Assembly (NCBI GenBank): GCA_030919125.1
Contig: CP121470.1
Coordinates: forward strand, 434,001-498,000
Length of the DNA stretch: 64,000 nt
Reading direction: 5' to 3'
From: Methanoregula sp. SKADARSKE-2
Lineage (GTDB): Archaea > Halobacteriota > Methanomicrobia > Methanomicrobiales > Methanospirillaceae
Position numbers and translations under genes: made by a program. Each line of letters begins with the position of its first letter. The first letter of the stretch is position 1. Shown piece after piece: positions 17,456-26,046 of the stretch. Below the pieces are notes generated by a model. It saw nothing but the letters and a program-made list of their open reading frames with translations. It did no database searches and was not told where the DNA came from.

Positions 17456-17990
17456 TGGTCACCGGCATCGCTGCCGGGGTTGCGGGACCTGCGATGATCC
17501 TTTCGGTCATCATCGCTGGGATCATTGCTGTCTTCTCGGTAATGAGCGTTGCCGAACTGGGCACCTGCTCCCGGAATTGAGGGTGGAACAGAAACTTATC
17601 TCGCCCTTTGCCGGGTTCATGGCCGGCTGGATCTGGAGCTTTTCCAACATTTTCGTCGGAGCAACGGTCTCGTTCGGTTTCGCCCAGTATTTCGTCCCCA
17701 TCTTCCCGGTCGTGCCGGTAAAGATACTTGCCGTCGTAATCTGCCTTGTTTACCTCGCCATCAATTACATCGGTCTTAAGGACTCGATCCTTTTCAGCGA
17801 TCTTCTGGTGACGGTTAAAGTCCCGATTCTTTTGTTCTTTGTCGGGTTCGGCCTGCGATTTTTCCGTCCGGGAAATTCTTGCTATAACCGGGCTTACGAT
17901 GAAAGAGACCGGCATGTATGGCAAAGGGGTCCGGTTCGGGATCCTGGTGCGGATGGAAAATACCGGTTACACCCGCCCCAAAAACCGCTC
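17450..17990 (+). pseudogene. APC-superfamily amino-acid permease remnant
   Basis: Hydrophobic stretches in two frames match an APC amino-acid permease: GVAGPAMILSVIIAGIIAVF and SVAELG (early helices), then after a frameshift near 17575 FAGFMAGWIWSFSNIFVGAT, AVVICLVYLAINYIGL and VTVKVPILLFFVG. The N-terminal helix and the whole C-terminal half are missing. Both ends are truncated, the left one against mrp copy 2 and the right one near DUF2124. Confidence 0.75.
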
Positions 17991-18018
17991 CGGGCCGCAA
18001 CGGGACACGTTTAGAAAA

Positions 18019-18507
18019 TCACTGTTGTGTGGTAACTTCCACGGGATCGATATTCACATCGATCAGGCAGTCGAATGAAACGGCCTGAAGCCACCCTGAT
18101 TTTTCGAACATGTGCATGAAGCAGATGCCGATAACCGGCGCACCCGGGTGCCCTTCAAGCATTGCCTTCACTTGTTCCGCCTTGACCGGTACATTGGGCA
18201 TCGAGAGCCCGCCCATGATGACGATCGCTTTTGGTTTCACGGTCACGGGGGCTAAGCGGGCCTGCATCCCGAAGTTGTCGAGATAACCGATCTTTTTTGC
18301 CCGGCTCTCATCGACAAAGGGTACGAAGACCTGTTCGGGTTCGAGTGACCTGACAGCAAACGCGAGGAGTTCGACAAACGGCGAGCACGTTCCCGGGACA
18401 CCGTAGTAGGCGATCTGGTCGCCTTTTTTCAATCCATTTTTCACAATAAAATCCTTAAATGGGCGAAGGATGCCCGGGACTCCTTGGAAGACTTCTTTCT
18501 GGGTCAT
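18019..18507 (-). CDS. DUF2124 family protein
   Basis: A 162-residue methanogen protein of the DUF2124 family, function unknown. Typical blocks are GILRPFKDFI, GDQIAYYGVPGTCSPFVELLAFAV, KAIVIMGGLSMPNVPV and IGICFMHMFEKSGW. The alternation of strands and glycine-rich turns suggests a Rossmann-like alpha/beta fold. It is soluble, with no signal peptide. A second, decayed copy is at 44071-44595. Start ATG at 18507 overlaps the head of the plus-strand remnant that follows. Confidence 0.88.
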   Translation of the reverse strand: MTQKEVFQGVPGILRPFKDFIVKNGLKKGDQIAYYGVPGTCSPFVELLAFAVRSLEPEQVFVPFVDESRAKKIGYLDNFGMQARLAPVTVKPKAIVIMGGLSMPNVPVKAEQVKAMLEGHPGAPVIGICFMHMFEKSGWLQAVSFDCLIDVNIDPVEVTTQQ

Positions 18508-18508
18508 G

Positions 18509-19011
18509 ATGGATCAGCTGTTCTGGCGGGGAGATGATAAGATTTTCCGGCATCCGCTCCAGTTTTTGACGAAAAGAGCGGACCAGAAAACCGGGGATTT
18601 CATCTCCCCCAATTTTATCATGGCTTCTGCCTATTATCTTATAAAACGGGGTACCATCGACGGGAAATCGTACCACATAGATAACCTCGCGGCAGAAGTA
18701 ATCCCTGAGTTTGCCCTTAACGAGAAAGCCCAGGAGAACCCGGATAGGGGGACCGCTCTCTTTGCCGGGGCCGTTCTCACCCAAGAGCTGCAGTACATCG
18801 GCCATACGATCATCAACGTGACCGTGCCGGTCGCGGTCGCAATCCCCTGTCTGGAGAAGATGCAAAATCTGCATCAAAACGTGCGGAAACCGGGGCGTAC
18901 CACACGAAGGCGATTCCATGATACCGTAACCGGGCATTTGATGTTGCACGGCTCGCCAAAAAGATCTCTACCTGCCTTGACAATCCCTCCCCCCTAGGAA
19001 ATATGGCATGA
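18509..19011 (+). pseudogene. Unidentified gene remnant upstream of larC
   Basis: An open frame gives FISPNFIMASAYYLIKRGTI, later HIDNLAAEVIPEFA, then GTALFAGAVLTQELQYIGHT and NVTVPVAVAI, which has protein-like composition but no family I recognise. Near 18870-18920 the frame shifts, and a third frame continues as DVARLAKKISTCLDNPSP to a TGA that overlaps the larC ATG by ATGA. The original gene was therefore probably the upstream, translationally coupled partner of larC. Its 5' end seems cut against DUF2124. Confidence 0.5.
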
Positions 19012-20194
19012 ATGTCCTTGTAGTCGACCCCAAAATCGCCGGAATATCTAGGGATCTGCTCCTTGCTGCGCTCGTGGACCTCACCGGATCTGAAGGGCTC
19101 CTTGTTCCTCTTGCCGATCCGGGAACTCCTCTTCTGCAAACATTTTTCGTACGAGATCAGCGATGCCGACGCGGGTGGAATAACGGCAAAAAATTTGCTC
19201 TCGATATTCAGGTGAAAAACCACACACGCCATAACGAGATGCGGAATTCGGCAGAAGAGGGTGCAAAAAGATCGGGCTGTCGGCTCTCGCACAGGAAAAA
19301 ACGCTGTCTATTATAAGCGATCTCGTTGCCGCAGACGCAAAACTTCACCGTTCCGGTTTCCACCATCACGATATGGCCTCGGTTAATTCTTCGATATCCT
19401 GGGATTGCTTCTCATTCTCGACCGTCACGGGTTCCTTGATGGAGAAATCGTGGCACGCCCCCGGTACTCGGCTCGGAATTTGCCCGGATCGCGTGCGGTG
19501 AAATTGCCTACCCCGCACCGGCAACACTCGAGATTCTCTGCCGGCACCGGGCCCCGTATTCCCCATTTCCCGCAGATGTGGAAATGAGTGCCCCAACGGG
19601 AATAGCAATCTTTTCCAACATCGCACAAAAGATCGTCAATGCCTACCCCCCGATGACCCCGTTGAAGACCGGCTATGGGATGGGCCCCCGGATCGTTCAG
19701 GGGAGGCCATCGGTCCTCTGGGTGGTTGAAGGAACCAATTTTGATGCCATCCAGGACAGGATAGTCATGCTGGAAACTAATCTCGACAACCCTCCGGGAG
19801 AGACAATCGGTTATGTTGTCGAAAAACTCCGGGAAGCGGGTGCAGTCGACGTGTACGTGACCACGGGATGCGGAAAAAAGAACCGGCTCGCCCAAATCCC
19901 GCATATCATCACGGACCCGTTTGACTACCCGGGATTGCTGAAGCTTCTCATGGAGGAGACCGGCACACTGGGTGTCAGAATCCTTGACATCCCCGTCTGG
20001 TAGCAAACCGTTCCCCGCAGTTGATGAACGTCACGTCAGAGAGGCAGGAATTTGAGATCAGCGTAAAAACCTCCACGGTGAATGGCAAAGTCATCGCAAA
20101 GAAGCCGGAATACGAGGACCTGAAATGGATTGCCCGGACCCTGAACATCTCACTGAACGCGGTGAGGGAGATCGTTCTCTCCGTGATCAAGTAA
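19008..20194 (+). pseudogene. larC: Nickel-pincer cofactor synthesis protein LarC, broken
   Basis: Homology to LarC, the CTP-dependent enzyme that inserts nickel into the pincer nucleotide of lactate-racemase-type enzymes, runs over about 395 codons, the full length. Pieces in order: MNVLVVDPKIAGISRDLLLA, HFSYEISDADAGGITAKNLL, FHHHDMASVNS, VPAPATLEILC-like AYPAPATLEILC, PTGIAIFSNIA, MLETNLDNPPGETIGYV, AGAVDVYVTTGCGKKNRLAQ, GTLGVR, and a C-terminal VIAKKPEYEDLKWIA. At least four frame changes (about 19140, 19210, 19275-19460, 19985) break it. GISGD, expected in the N-terminal motif, reads GISRD. Confidence 0.82.
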
Positions 20195-20247
20195 AAGGAC
20201 AGAGTTGAGCTACAAAATCCAGAGATCTTGTGCCGGTTCAATCCGAA

Positions 20248-21392
20248 TAGGACTTACGCCCTTGGTTTTGACCGAAAGATCTAAGAGTTAGTAGCGCCCA
20301 TCCAAGGGTTAGACAAACCCGGGATGGAGATCGAACGAGAGTGAATCCTCCGAAATGCACGAGCGGCAATTTTGTAAACTTTCTGATATCGACGTATCAG
20401 GTTTGCTCGTGTACAGAGGCATCCCGGTGTTTTCCCGCTGAACCAGTATCAATAGCTCACGCTTCCGTCAAGCGTTTGTTAGAGAGGCAGCCAGCCTCAC
20501 CACACGGGGGCGCTGTATGAGGAAGCGCAACGGTTGCTCCGGGCTAACGAAGGAGTATTGGTAATCGATGATAGTACCCTCGACAAACCGTATTCCCATC
20601 AGATTGAACTGGTGACCCGGCACTGGAGTGGGAAGCATCATCGGGTAGTTCAGGGAATCAACCTAATCTCAACCATTTGGACTGATGGTTCTGCGATAGT
20701 TTCGGTAGATTTCCGGATCTATTGTCCAGACAAAGACGGGAAAAACAAAAATGATCATTTCCGGGATATGCTACGAGCAGCCGAAGAAAGAAAGTTTCAG
20801 CCGGGATGTGTCATCTTTGATTCGTGGTATTCGAGTATCGCCAACCTGAAATTGATCCGCACGCTGAAGTGGCATTGGTGTACCCGTCTCAAATCCAACC
20901 GGTTGGTTGATCCTGATAATACGTACAACCGTTCAGTTTCTGAGATTGAGATTCCTCCCGAAGGAAGAGTTGTTCATCTGAGACAATACGGTTTCATCAA
21001 GCTATTTAGGATCGTTCACTCTGATAAGGAACCCGAACATTGGGCTACCGATATTCTCGATGCATCGGAAACCGACAGAAAAACGTTCAAGGAACTTGGA
21101 TGGAATATCGAAGAGGATCACCGTGGCATCAAGCAAGGTTGTGGCATCGAGAGATGCCAGGGTCCCAAAAGAGGTTGTTCAACAAGGACATATTCTGCTC
21201 TCGTTGCTGGCATTTCTTCGCCTCGAAACCCATCGATTGAATACAGGTTCCAGCTGGTACGAGTCGAAACGCTCGATTCATCGATCCGCTTCTTCTCTCT
21301 TTATCGCTTCCACGGCGTTCTAATCTGATTATTTTTGTAGTGCTGTGATGAAGATTTCTTGCTCGAATCTGCCTTCAACCGCGTAAGTCCTA
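20248..21392 (+). mobile_element. Defective IS4/IS701-like insertion sequence
   Basis: Perfect 12-bp terminal inverted repeats TAGGACTTACGC (20248-20259, and inverse at 21381-21392) enclose a 1.1-kb element with a single broken DDE transposase gene. No target-site duplication is obvious in the flanks. It is inserted between larC and the TrmO-like gene. Confidence 0.8.
20355..21326 (+). pseudogene. IS4/IS701-like DDE transposase, frameshifted
   Basis: Pieces in three frames rebuild a transposase: MHERQFCKLSDIDVSGLLVY, SHASVKRLLERQPASP, LYEEAQRLLRANEGVLVIDD (first catalytic Asp in the IDDS block), GCVIFDSWYSS (second Asp) and LGWNIEEDHRGIKQGCGIER (catalytic Glu and YREK-like region). The tail continues in another frame as VQQGHILLSLLAFLRLETH. 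Frameshifts near 20440, 20518 and 21160 make it inactive. Confidence 0.78.
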
Positions 21393-21560
21393 AGGGAAAA
21401 AATATTATTTCTGTGCACCGGGCTTCAAGGAGAAATTCGATTCGGACCCGGTAAAGTATGCGTGAGCAATCCGGACGAATGGAAGATCGCCGGGAACAGG
21501 TGAAAGTTACTTCCGGAATCCATTATTTTAAGCATTTTTCCCTTCATACCATCTTGTTAT

Positions 21561-21968
21561 TCAGTTTTTTACACAATCAATTTCCGGAATGTACGGCTTG
21601 ATGTCAACTACCGGCGTACCGTCAAGCGCGTCAAGCCCGCGAACACGCAGGATATTTCTGTCGCGCCCGAGCAGGTCCACAACAGAGAATGCTACGGGGT
21701 TTTGACGATTCGGAGACCTGGTGGCAAATACCCCGTGCTCAACAGGATCATGCGGGGGTGTTGCCCGGAGCATTGTCCTGTCCGCACGGTCGAACCAGGA
21801 TAGTACAATAAGATGTGATGACTTCTCAACATCATCCAGGCCGGAACAGTATTTCTCTTCGATCACGATCTCCGAAACGGTATCCGACAATCGTCCCTGT
21901 CGGGGGGCATCGTTCTTTTCCCTGTGCGAAGACCGCACATAACCAATCGGCCAAATAGTAAGATCCAT
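21561..21968 (-). CDS. TrmO/TsaA-family protein, second copy
   Basis: A 135-residue TrmO-family protein, shorter than the copy at 14764-15264 because it lacks the C-terminal extension. Conserved blocks are WPIGYVRSSHR, SHLIVLSWFDRAD, GVFATRSPNRQNPVAFSVV and LDALDGTPVVDIKPYIPEID, including the SAM-pocket RSPNRPN-like motif. It is soluble. It lies alone between an insertion sequence and the divergent sulfite-reductase-like gene. Confidence 0.88.
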   Translation of the reverse strand: MDLTIWPIGYVRSSHREKNDAPRQGRLSDTVSEIVIEEKYCSGLDDVEKSSHLIVLSWFDRADRTMLRATPPHDPVEHGVFATRSPNRQNPVAFSVVDLLGRDRNILRVRGLDALDGTPVVDIKPYIPEIDCVKN

Positions 21969-22072
21969 TATCCCTTAATCTCCGGTATAAATCTTATCCC
22001 AGCCTCCATTAAACATCATATACTATTGCGTCCAGTGCCGTGAACACAAAATATTCATGGCCAGGGGGTCAG

Positions 22073-22747
22073 ATGTATCCGGGCATAAAAATGACCGATA
22101 CAACCTACGGTGCAAAACTCCAGCGGGATGGCAGGACCTATGCGATCCAGACCCGGATTCCGGCCGGTGTAGTAACGCCGGAAAATCTCGAAACAATCGC
22201 CCGGGTTGCAAAAGAGTTCCATATCCCGATGATCAAGATCACGTCAGGACAGAGATTCCTGCTTATGGGGGTACAGGAGCAGGACATCGCAGCAGTGCGC
22301 AAAGAACTGGGCGATATCGGCGCTGCATCCATAACGCCCGGCGTGCGGTACGTCCAGTCCTGCCCGGGGATTTCGTTCTGTAAAAATGGTACTCAGGATT
22401 CCCTGAGCCTGGCCCGGGAGATCTCCGATGAGTATGCAGGAAAAGAGTTCCCGGGAAAGATCAAGATCGGTATCTCCGGCTGCCCGCGTTGCTGCGGGGA
22501 GAGCAGGGTCCGTGATGTCGGCATCATGGGTTCTGCAAAAGGGTGGACCATATTCTTCGGGGGGCACAGCGGATTTATCGCCCGGCAGGGAGAACAGGTG
22601 GCGACCGGGCTGAGTTCCGAAGAGACGCGGGATCTTGTCCGGAGACTGATTGGTTATTACAAGACTCATGCGCAGCCGAAAGAGCGGACCTCCCGGTTTC
22701 TGGATCGGGTTGGAACGGCGTGGCTGAAACCCTGCCCATCGGAATAA
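22073..22747 (+). CDS. Small sulfite/nitrite reductase-like protein
   Basis: A 224-residue protein of the siroheme-[4Fe-4S] reductase superfamily, matching the small Dsr-like proteins of methanogens (single ferredoxin-like half plus catalytic domain). The coupled cofactor site is SCPGISFCKNG (C-X5-C) with GCPRCCGES (C-X3-C). An N-terminal ferredoxin-like half reads PAGVVTPENLETIARVAKEF. The reaction of these short forms is not established; sulfite, nitrite or another siroheme substrate is possible. The ATG at 22073 follows an AGGGGGT site. The IS5-type element begins 17 bases after its stop. Confidence 0.9.
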   Translation: MYPGIKMTDTTYGAKLQRDGRTYAIQTRIPAGVVTPENLETIARVAKEFHIPMIKITSGQRFLLMGVQEQDIAAVRKELGDIGAASITPGVRYVQSCPGISFCKNGTQDSLSLAREISDEYAGKEFPGKIKIGISGCPRCCGESRVRDVGIMGSAKGWTIFFGGHSGFIARQGEQVATGLSSEETRDLVRRLIGYYKTHAQPKERTSRFLDRVGTAWLKPCPSE

Positions 22748-22760
22748 ATCCTTTTTGTAC

Positions 22761-22764
22761 CATA
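22761..22764. repeat. Target-site duplication CATA
   Basis: CATA lies immediately left of the IS end (22761-22764) and again immediately right of it (23936-23939), the expected 4-bp duplication for an IS5-type insertion. Confidence 0.6.
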
Positions 22765-23935
22765 GAGAATTCTGAAAACCTCCCTGTAGCCGGTAGTACT
22801 TTATCTTAGTACGATCAATGACGAGTATGGAAAATCTGGTTGATTTTGCGTTCGAGAAGCGGTATGAGAGTATCAAACGACTCGGGGATCGGCTTGACGG
22901 ATTTTCGACATTAATCAATTGGGAGAGGTTTCTGACGGTAGTGGGAGGTCTGTATCGAAACCAGACCGAAGAGGGCGGTCGACCGAATATTGATATCGTT
23001 CTCATGGTTAAGATGCTGGTACTCCAGTCGATGTACAGCCTGTCCGATCCCGAACTTGAGCGTCAGGCCAATGATCGCATATCATTTATGAAATTCCTCG
23101 GGTATCCTAACAAGGTCCCGGATCAGACCACCGTCTGGTATTTCCGGGAGCGGTTGGCAAAGACCGGAAAGGATAAGGCTATTTGGGATGAGCTCCAGCG
23201 ACAACTCGATGCACAATGTCTGAAAATCAAAAAAGGCACCATTCAGGATGCGACTTTCATCACCTCAGAGCCCGGTCATGCTTCAACGAATACACCCCGG
23301 GGTGATGCTGCAAAAACTCGAAGAAGCCGGGATGGAACATGGGCGATAAAGGGCAAGAAATCTTATTTTGGATACAAACTCCATACCAAAGAGGATTGTG
23401 ACTTCGGACTGATCCGGGCTCTCGAGGTTACAACTGCCTCAACCCACGATTCGCAAATCGACCTGTCGAACGAAGGAGAGGTGATCTACCGTGACCGAGG
23501 ATATTTCGGTACCAAAACAAAAGGTTTCAACACCACCATGCAACGGGGTGTTCGTGGGCATCCGATCGGTATCCGCGATGTTCTCAAAAACGCTCGAATC
23601 TCTCGAATCCTATCTCCCGGGGAACGCCCATATGCCATCATCAAGAATGTGTTCCATTCTGCTCATACCAAAGTCACAACCGTTCTCAGGGTGCATACCA
23701 AAATGCTGTTCTCGGCCTTCTGCTTTAACCGGTTTCAACTCGCAACCCTCAAAAAACAAGGGGTTCTTGAGCGGATGCTCTCGACAAAAAACTGAAATGT
23801 GGCCTGAAAATGCAAGAACCGGATACATAGACCCACTCACATTGGTGCTATTTTGTAAAATTGGGGCAAGCCGAACGCTCGGGAAGCACCCCTTTCCGGT
23901 ACGATCGTAAAATAAATGGGTTATTCGTTATCCTC
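22765..23935 (+). mobile_element. IS5-family insertion sequence, intact copy 1
   Basis: A 1171-bp element, left end GAGAATTCTGAAAA and right end TTCGTTATCCTC, forming imperfect inverted repeats (about 12 of 18). It is flanked by CATA duplications. One transposase gene fills it. A near-identical copy lies inverted at 60243-61415 and an internally deleted one at 54793-55223. Confidence 0.9.
22818..23795 (+). CDS. IS5-family transposase
   Basis: An intact 325-residue DDE transposase. It has an N-terminal DUF772-like part (LMVKMLVLQSMYSLSDPELE, FMKFLGYPNKVPDQTTVWYF), first catalytic Asp in GTIQDATFI, second in VIYRDRGYFG and the Glu in SPGERPYAIIKNVFHSAH. It differs from the copy at 60383-61360 at only one residue noticed (AFEKR versus ALEKR), so transposition was recent. 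Confidence 0.95.
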   Translation: MTSMENLVDFAFEKRYESIKRLGDRLDGFSTLINWERFLTVVGGLYRNQTEEGGRPNIDIVLMVKMLVLQSMYSLSDPELERQANDRISFMKFLGYPNKVPDQTTVWYFRERLAKTGKDKAIWDELQRQLDAQCLKIKKGTIQDATFITSEPGHASTNTPRGDAAKTRRSRDGTWAIKGKKSYFGYKLHTKEDCDFGLIRALEVTTASTHDSQIDLSNEGEVIYRDRGYFGTKTKGFNTTMQRGVRGHPIGIRDVLKNARISRILSPGERPYAIIKNVFHSAHTKVTTVLRVHTKMLFSAFCFNRFQLATLKKQGVLERMLSTKN

Positions 23936-24028
23936 CATAATTTTTGTACGAGAATTGAATGACAGATACTTATGAACATGAATCCCTGATTCATTAATCA
24001 GGAGATATAGACACGTCACGTGATACTT

Positions 24029-24642
24029 ATGACTCCTCACCTCAAATCCTATACCGACACCGTGGCCTTTCACGGCCATTCCTGCCAGGGCCTCGCTCTC
24101 GGCTACCGGGCTCCGGATATGCAATGAAAACCCTTTCGACAAGCCGTTCAGAGGATGAAGATCTTGTCTGCATCGTCGAGAACGATGCCTGTGGCGTCGA
24201 CACGATCCAGGCTGTTGCAGGCTGTTCTGTCGGCAAGGGTAACCTGATTCTCCGGGATCTCGGAAAACATGCATACACGTTTATCGACCGGAAGAGGGGG
24301 AGGGCGATCCGTATCATCCAGCGCCCGGAACCTTTGATCGAGCGAATCGACCCGCGTGCCTCGGAACTGCGGGCGAAGGTGATGGGAGGCGCCGTCACTC
24401 CTGCGGAAAGAGACGAGTTTTACGCAAGGCAGGCTGAGGTTATCGAGAAGATCCTTGCGATTGAGATCGGGGAGCTCTTCCATATCCGGGATGTCCCGCA
24501 GGATATTCCGGAGCGTGCGAAGATCTTCAAATCGGTGCAGTGCACACGCTGCGGGGAGATGGTTGCGGAGGACCATGTCCGGATGAAAGACGGGAAGGTT
24601 GTCTGCATTCCCTGCGCAGGGGAATACGGGCGGGGCTGGTAA
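24029..24642 (+). pseudogene. FmdE-family protein with one frameshift
   Basis: FmdE (formylmethanofuran dehydrogenase subunit E family) proteins have an N-terminal HGHSCQG metal motif and a C-terminal zinc finger. Here the first 32 codons (MTPHLKSYTDTVAFHGHSCQ then GLALGYRAPDM) are in one frame and hit a TGA at 24125. The rest, VENDACGVDTIQAVAGCSVG to CTRCGEMV and CIPCAGEYGRGW, is in the next frame. One inserted base near 24120 would restore a protein of about 204 residues. A sequencing error cannot be excluded. It lies 90 bases after the IS5-type element. Confidence 0.8.
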
Positions 24643-25126
24643 GGGAGAAAACCCCTACCCTGTTCTCTGACCCCCGAGGGAGAAAAAAGATCCCCGTATT
24701 CGCCATTTTGGCAGGGTTTCCGGGGCCCGGATATGCTCAATTACGTTCCAAAAATCACGTCAGCAAAACAGCCCTTGGTACCAACCTGGAGAGGGGCAAT
24801 TCAGACGTTTTTTGACAGTCAAAACGATATTTGGGCATATTTTTCACGGGAACGATAAAGGGGACCAAATTGGGGTTTGCCGAAATGCCATAAAAAAGAA
24901 AGAAACCATATTCGGGATTATTTCAGCTCAGGCCTCATACTCCGGATTTTCTGAATAGTCCGGGTATCACTTGAGCGCCCGAGTTTTCCGGTCATGCTCC
25001 CCAATTCCGCGAATAACCGGATGATCCATGGCAGTGGAGTCGAACCCTGTTAGGACTATTCTGGACGCGGGGATATACCCCAGGTGATGAGTGAAAAAAT
25101 GGTACCGTTATATCATCACCGGCTGT
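24643..25126. other. Intergenic, no gene seen
   Basis: Apart from the repeat copy at 24761-24863, I find no coding region, RNA gene or clear regulatory site in these 484 bases, which separate the convergent fmdE and serpin remnants. Confidence 0.5.
24761..24863 (+). repeat. Dispersed non-coding repeat, divergent copy C
   Basis: Aligns with copy A at GCAAAAC-AGCC, TTGG, GAGAGGG, ACGTTTTTT/CGTATTTC, CAAAACGATAT, ATTTTTCAC and GGAACGATAAAGGG, with an internal gap of about 10 bases. Similarity is weaker than between copies A and B. Confidence 0.35.
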
Positions 25127-25490
25127 TCATTTTCCTTCGGTGACGGATCGACAACCCGGCCCAAACTGGATGTTGCCGGATTCCGTATCCTGGATCAGGA
25201 AAATGAACGGGTGATCGGCCCGGAACTGGACGGGGATATAGGCAGGTAGTTCTCCCTGGGCAACACGTGCCCATGCAGCAACAGCTGCTAATGTTCCTTC
25301 CTCCGTCACTTCTGCATGGGCCATATGGACAATCTCATCGAGGTAAAGGGTATTAGTACCACCCCCATTCCCGAGAAATCGGCGCTGCGGGAGGATGCCG
25401 CCGGCCTGCCCATTGCCCTTGAGGGTATCGAGCGTAAATTTCGGATTCAGCGATACGTGATTTTTTTTGCACATGCCCAGGTGAGCGGGA
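25127..25490 (-). pseudogene. Serpin (serine protease inhibitor) C-terminal remnant
   Basis: The frame encodes the last third of a serpin: KNHVSLNPKFTLDTL (strand region), LDEIVHMAHAEVTEEGTLAA (hinge of the reactive-centre loop) and FRADHPFIFLIQDTESGNI (the PF00079 C-terminal signature). The usual LFMGRVVDP end is broken by a frameshift after ESGNI, and the N-terminal two thirds are missing. A functional inhibitor is impossible. Serpins are infrequent in archaea and usually exported. Confidence 0.78.
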
Positions 25491-25701
25491 ACGATCACTG
25501 CCGGTGGAGGGCCGGTGATCGCGAGGAACAGGGGTTTTTGTCAGGGATTCAACAACACCTCATGAGATCGCGGTGGAGGGCCCGGGGGGGATATTATCCC
25601 AAAGAGCATGTATTCATTCACCTAATCATCTCTCCTCCGTCTCGAAAAAGCTAACATGAAGGGTCCCTCGCTACCCGAAGGAACACTTTCCCGAAGACCC
25701 G

Positions 25702-26046
25702 TTACCTGAAAAGTACGAGCCCGGCTGCGAAGGAGGCTGCATTCGCAAGAAGCGAGACTGCGGCTGCAGGCAGGGGCCGCATTTTCAGGACGAACATATA
25801 CACCACTGCCTCGAGCGCGATCACGATAATTTCCCCTGAAAGCGGATAATATCCCATATCAAGGTACGGCGGTAAGACAAACCAGAGGTAAGGAAGGGTG
25901 AGCGCGGTGGCGATGAACCCGGTGCCGACAATTTTCCCCCAGGGCAGCCGGTCTTTCCCGGAAATCCGAACAAAGATGAGGAGGACCGGAATCTCGATCA
26001 GCCAGGAGAGCGAGAGCGCAACCAAAAACTGCGTCTCATACAGCAT
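25702..26046 (-). CDS. Small integral membrane protein, unknown
   Basis: A 114-residue hydrophobic protein with about four membrane segments: FLVALSLSWLIEIPVLLIFV, IVGTGFIATALTLPYLWFVL, EIIVIALEAVVYMFVL and AAAVSLLANAASFAAGLVLF. Family not recognised. Its ATG starts just two bases past the stop of the decayed secreted-protein gene upstream, so it was probably the second gene of that operon. Confidence 0.75.
   Translation of the reverse strand: MLYETQFLVALSLSWLIEIPVLLIFVRISGKDRLPWGKIVGTGFIATALTLPYLWFVLPPYLDMGYYPLSGEIIVIALEAVVYMFVLKMRPLPAAAVSLLANAASFAAGLVLFR

Noticed and set aside
16761-17924. A single 387-residue protein ending in an Mrp domain
   Set aside because: The first 150 residues are antisense of an amino-acid permease remnant; only the part below 17455 is Mrp.
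24010-24030. Short direct or inverted repeats (CACGTCACGTG) as a CRISPR or operator array
   Set aside because: Only one short palindrome is present, with no regular spacing or repeat array anywhere in the window.
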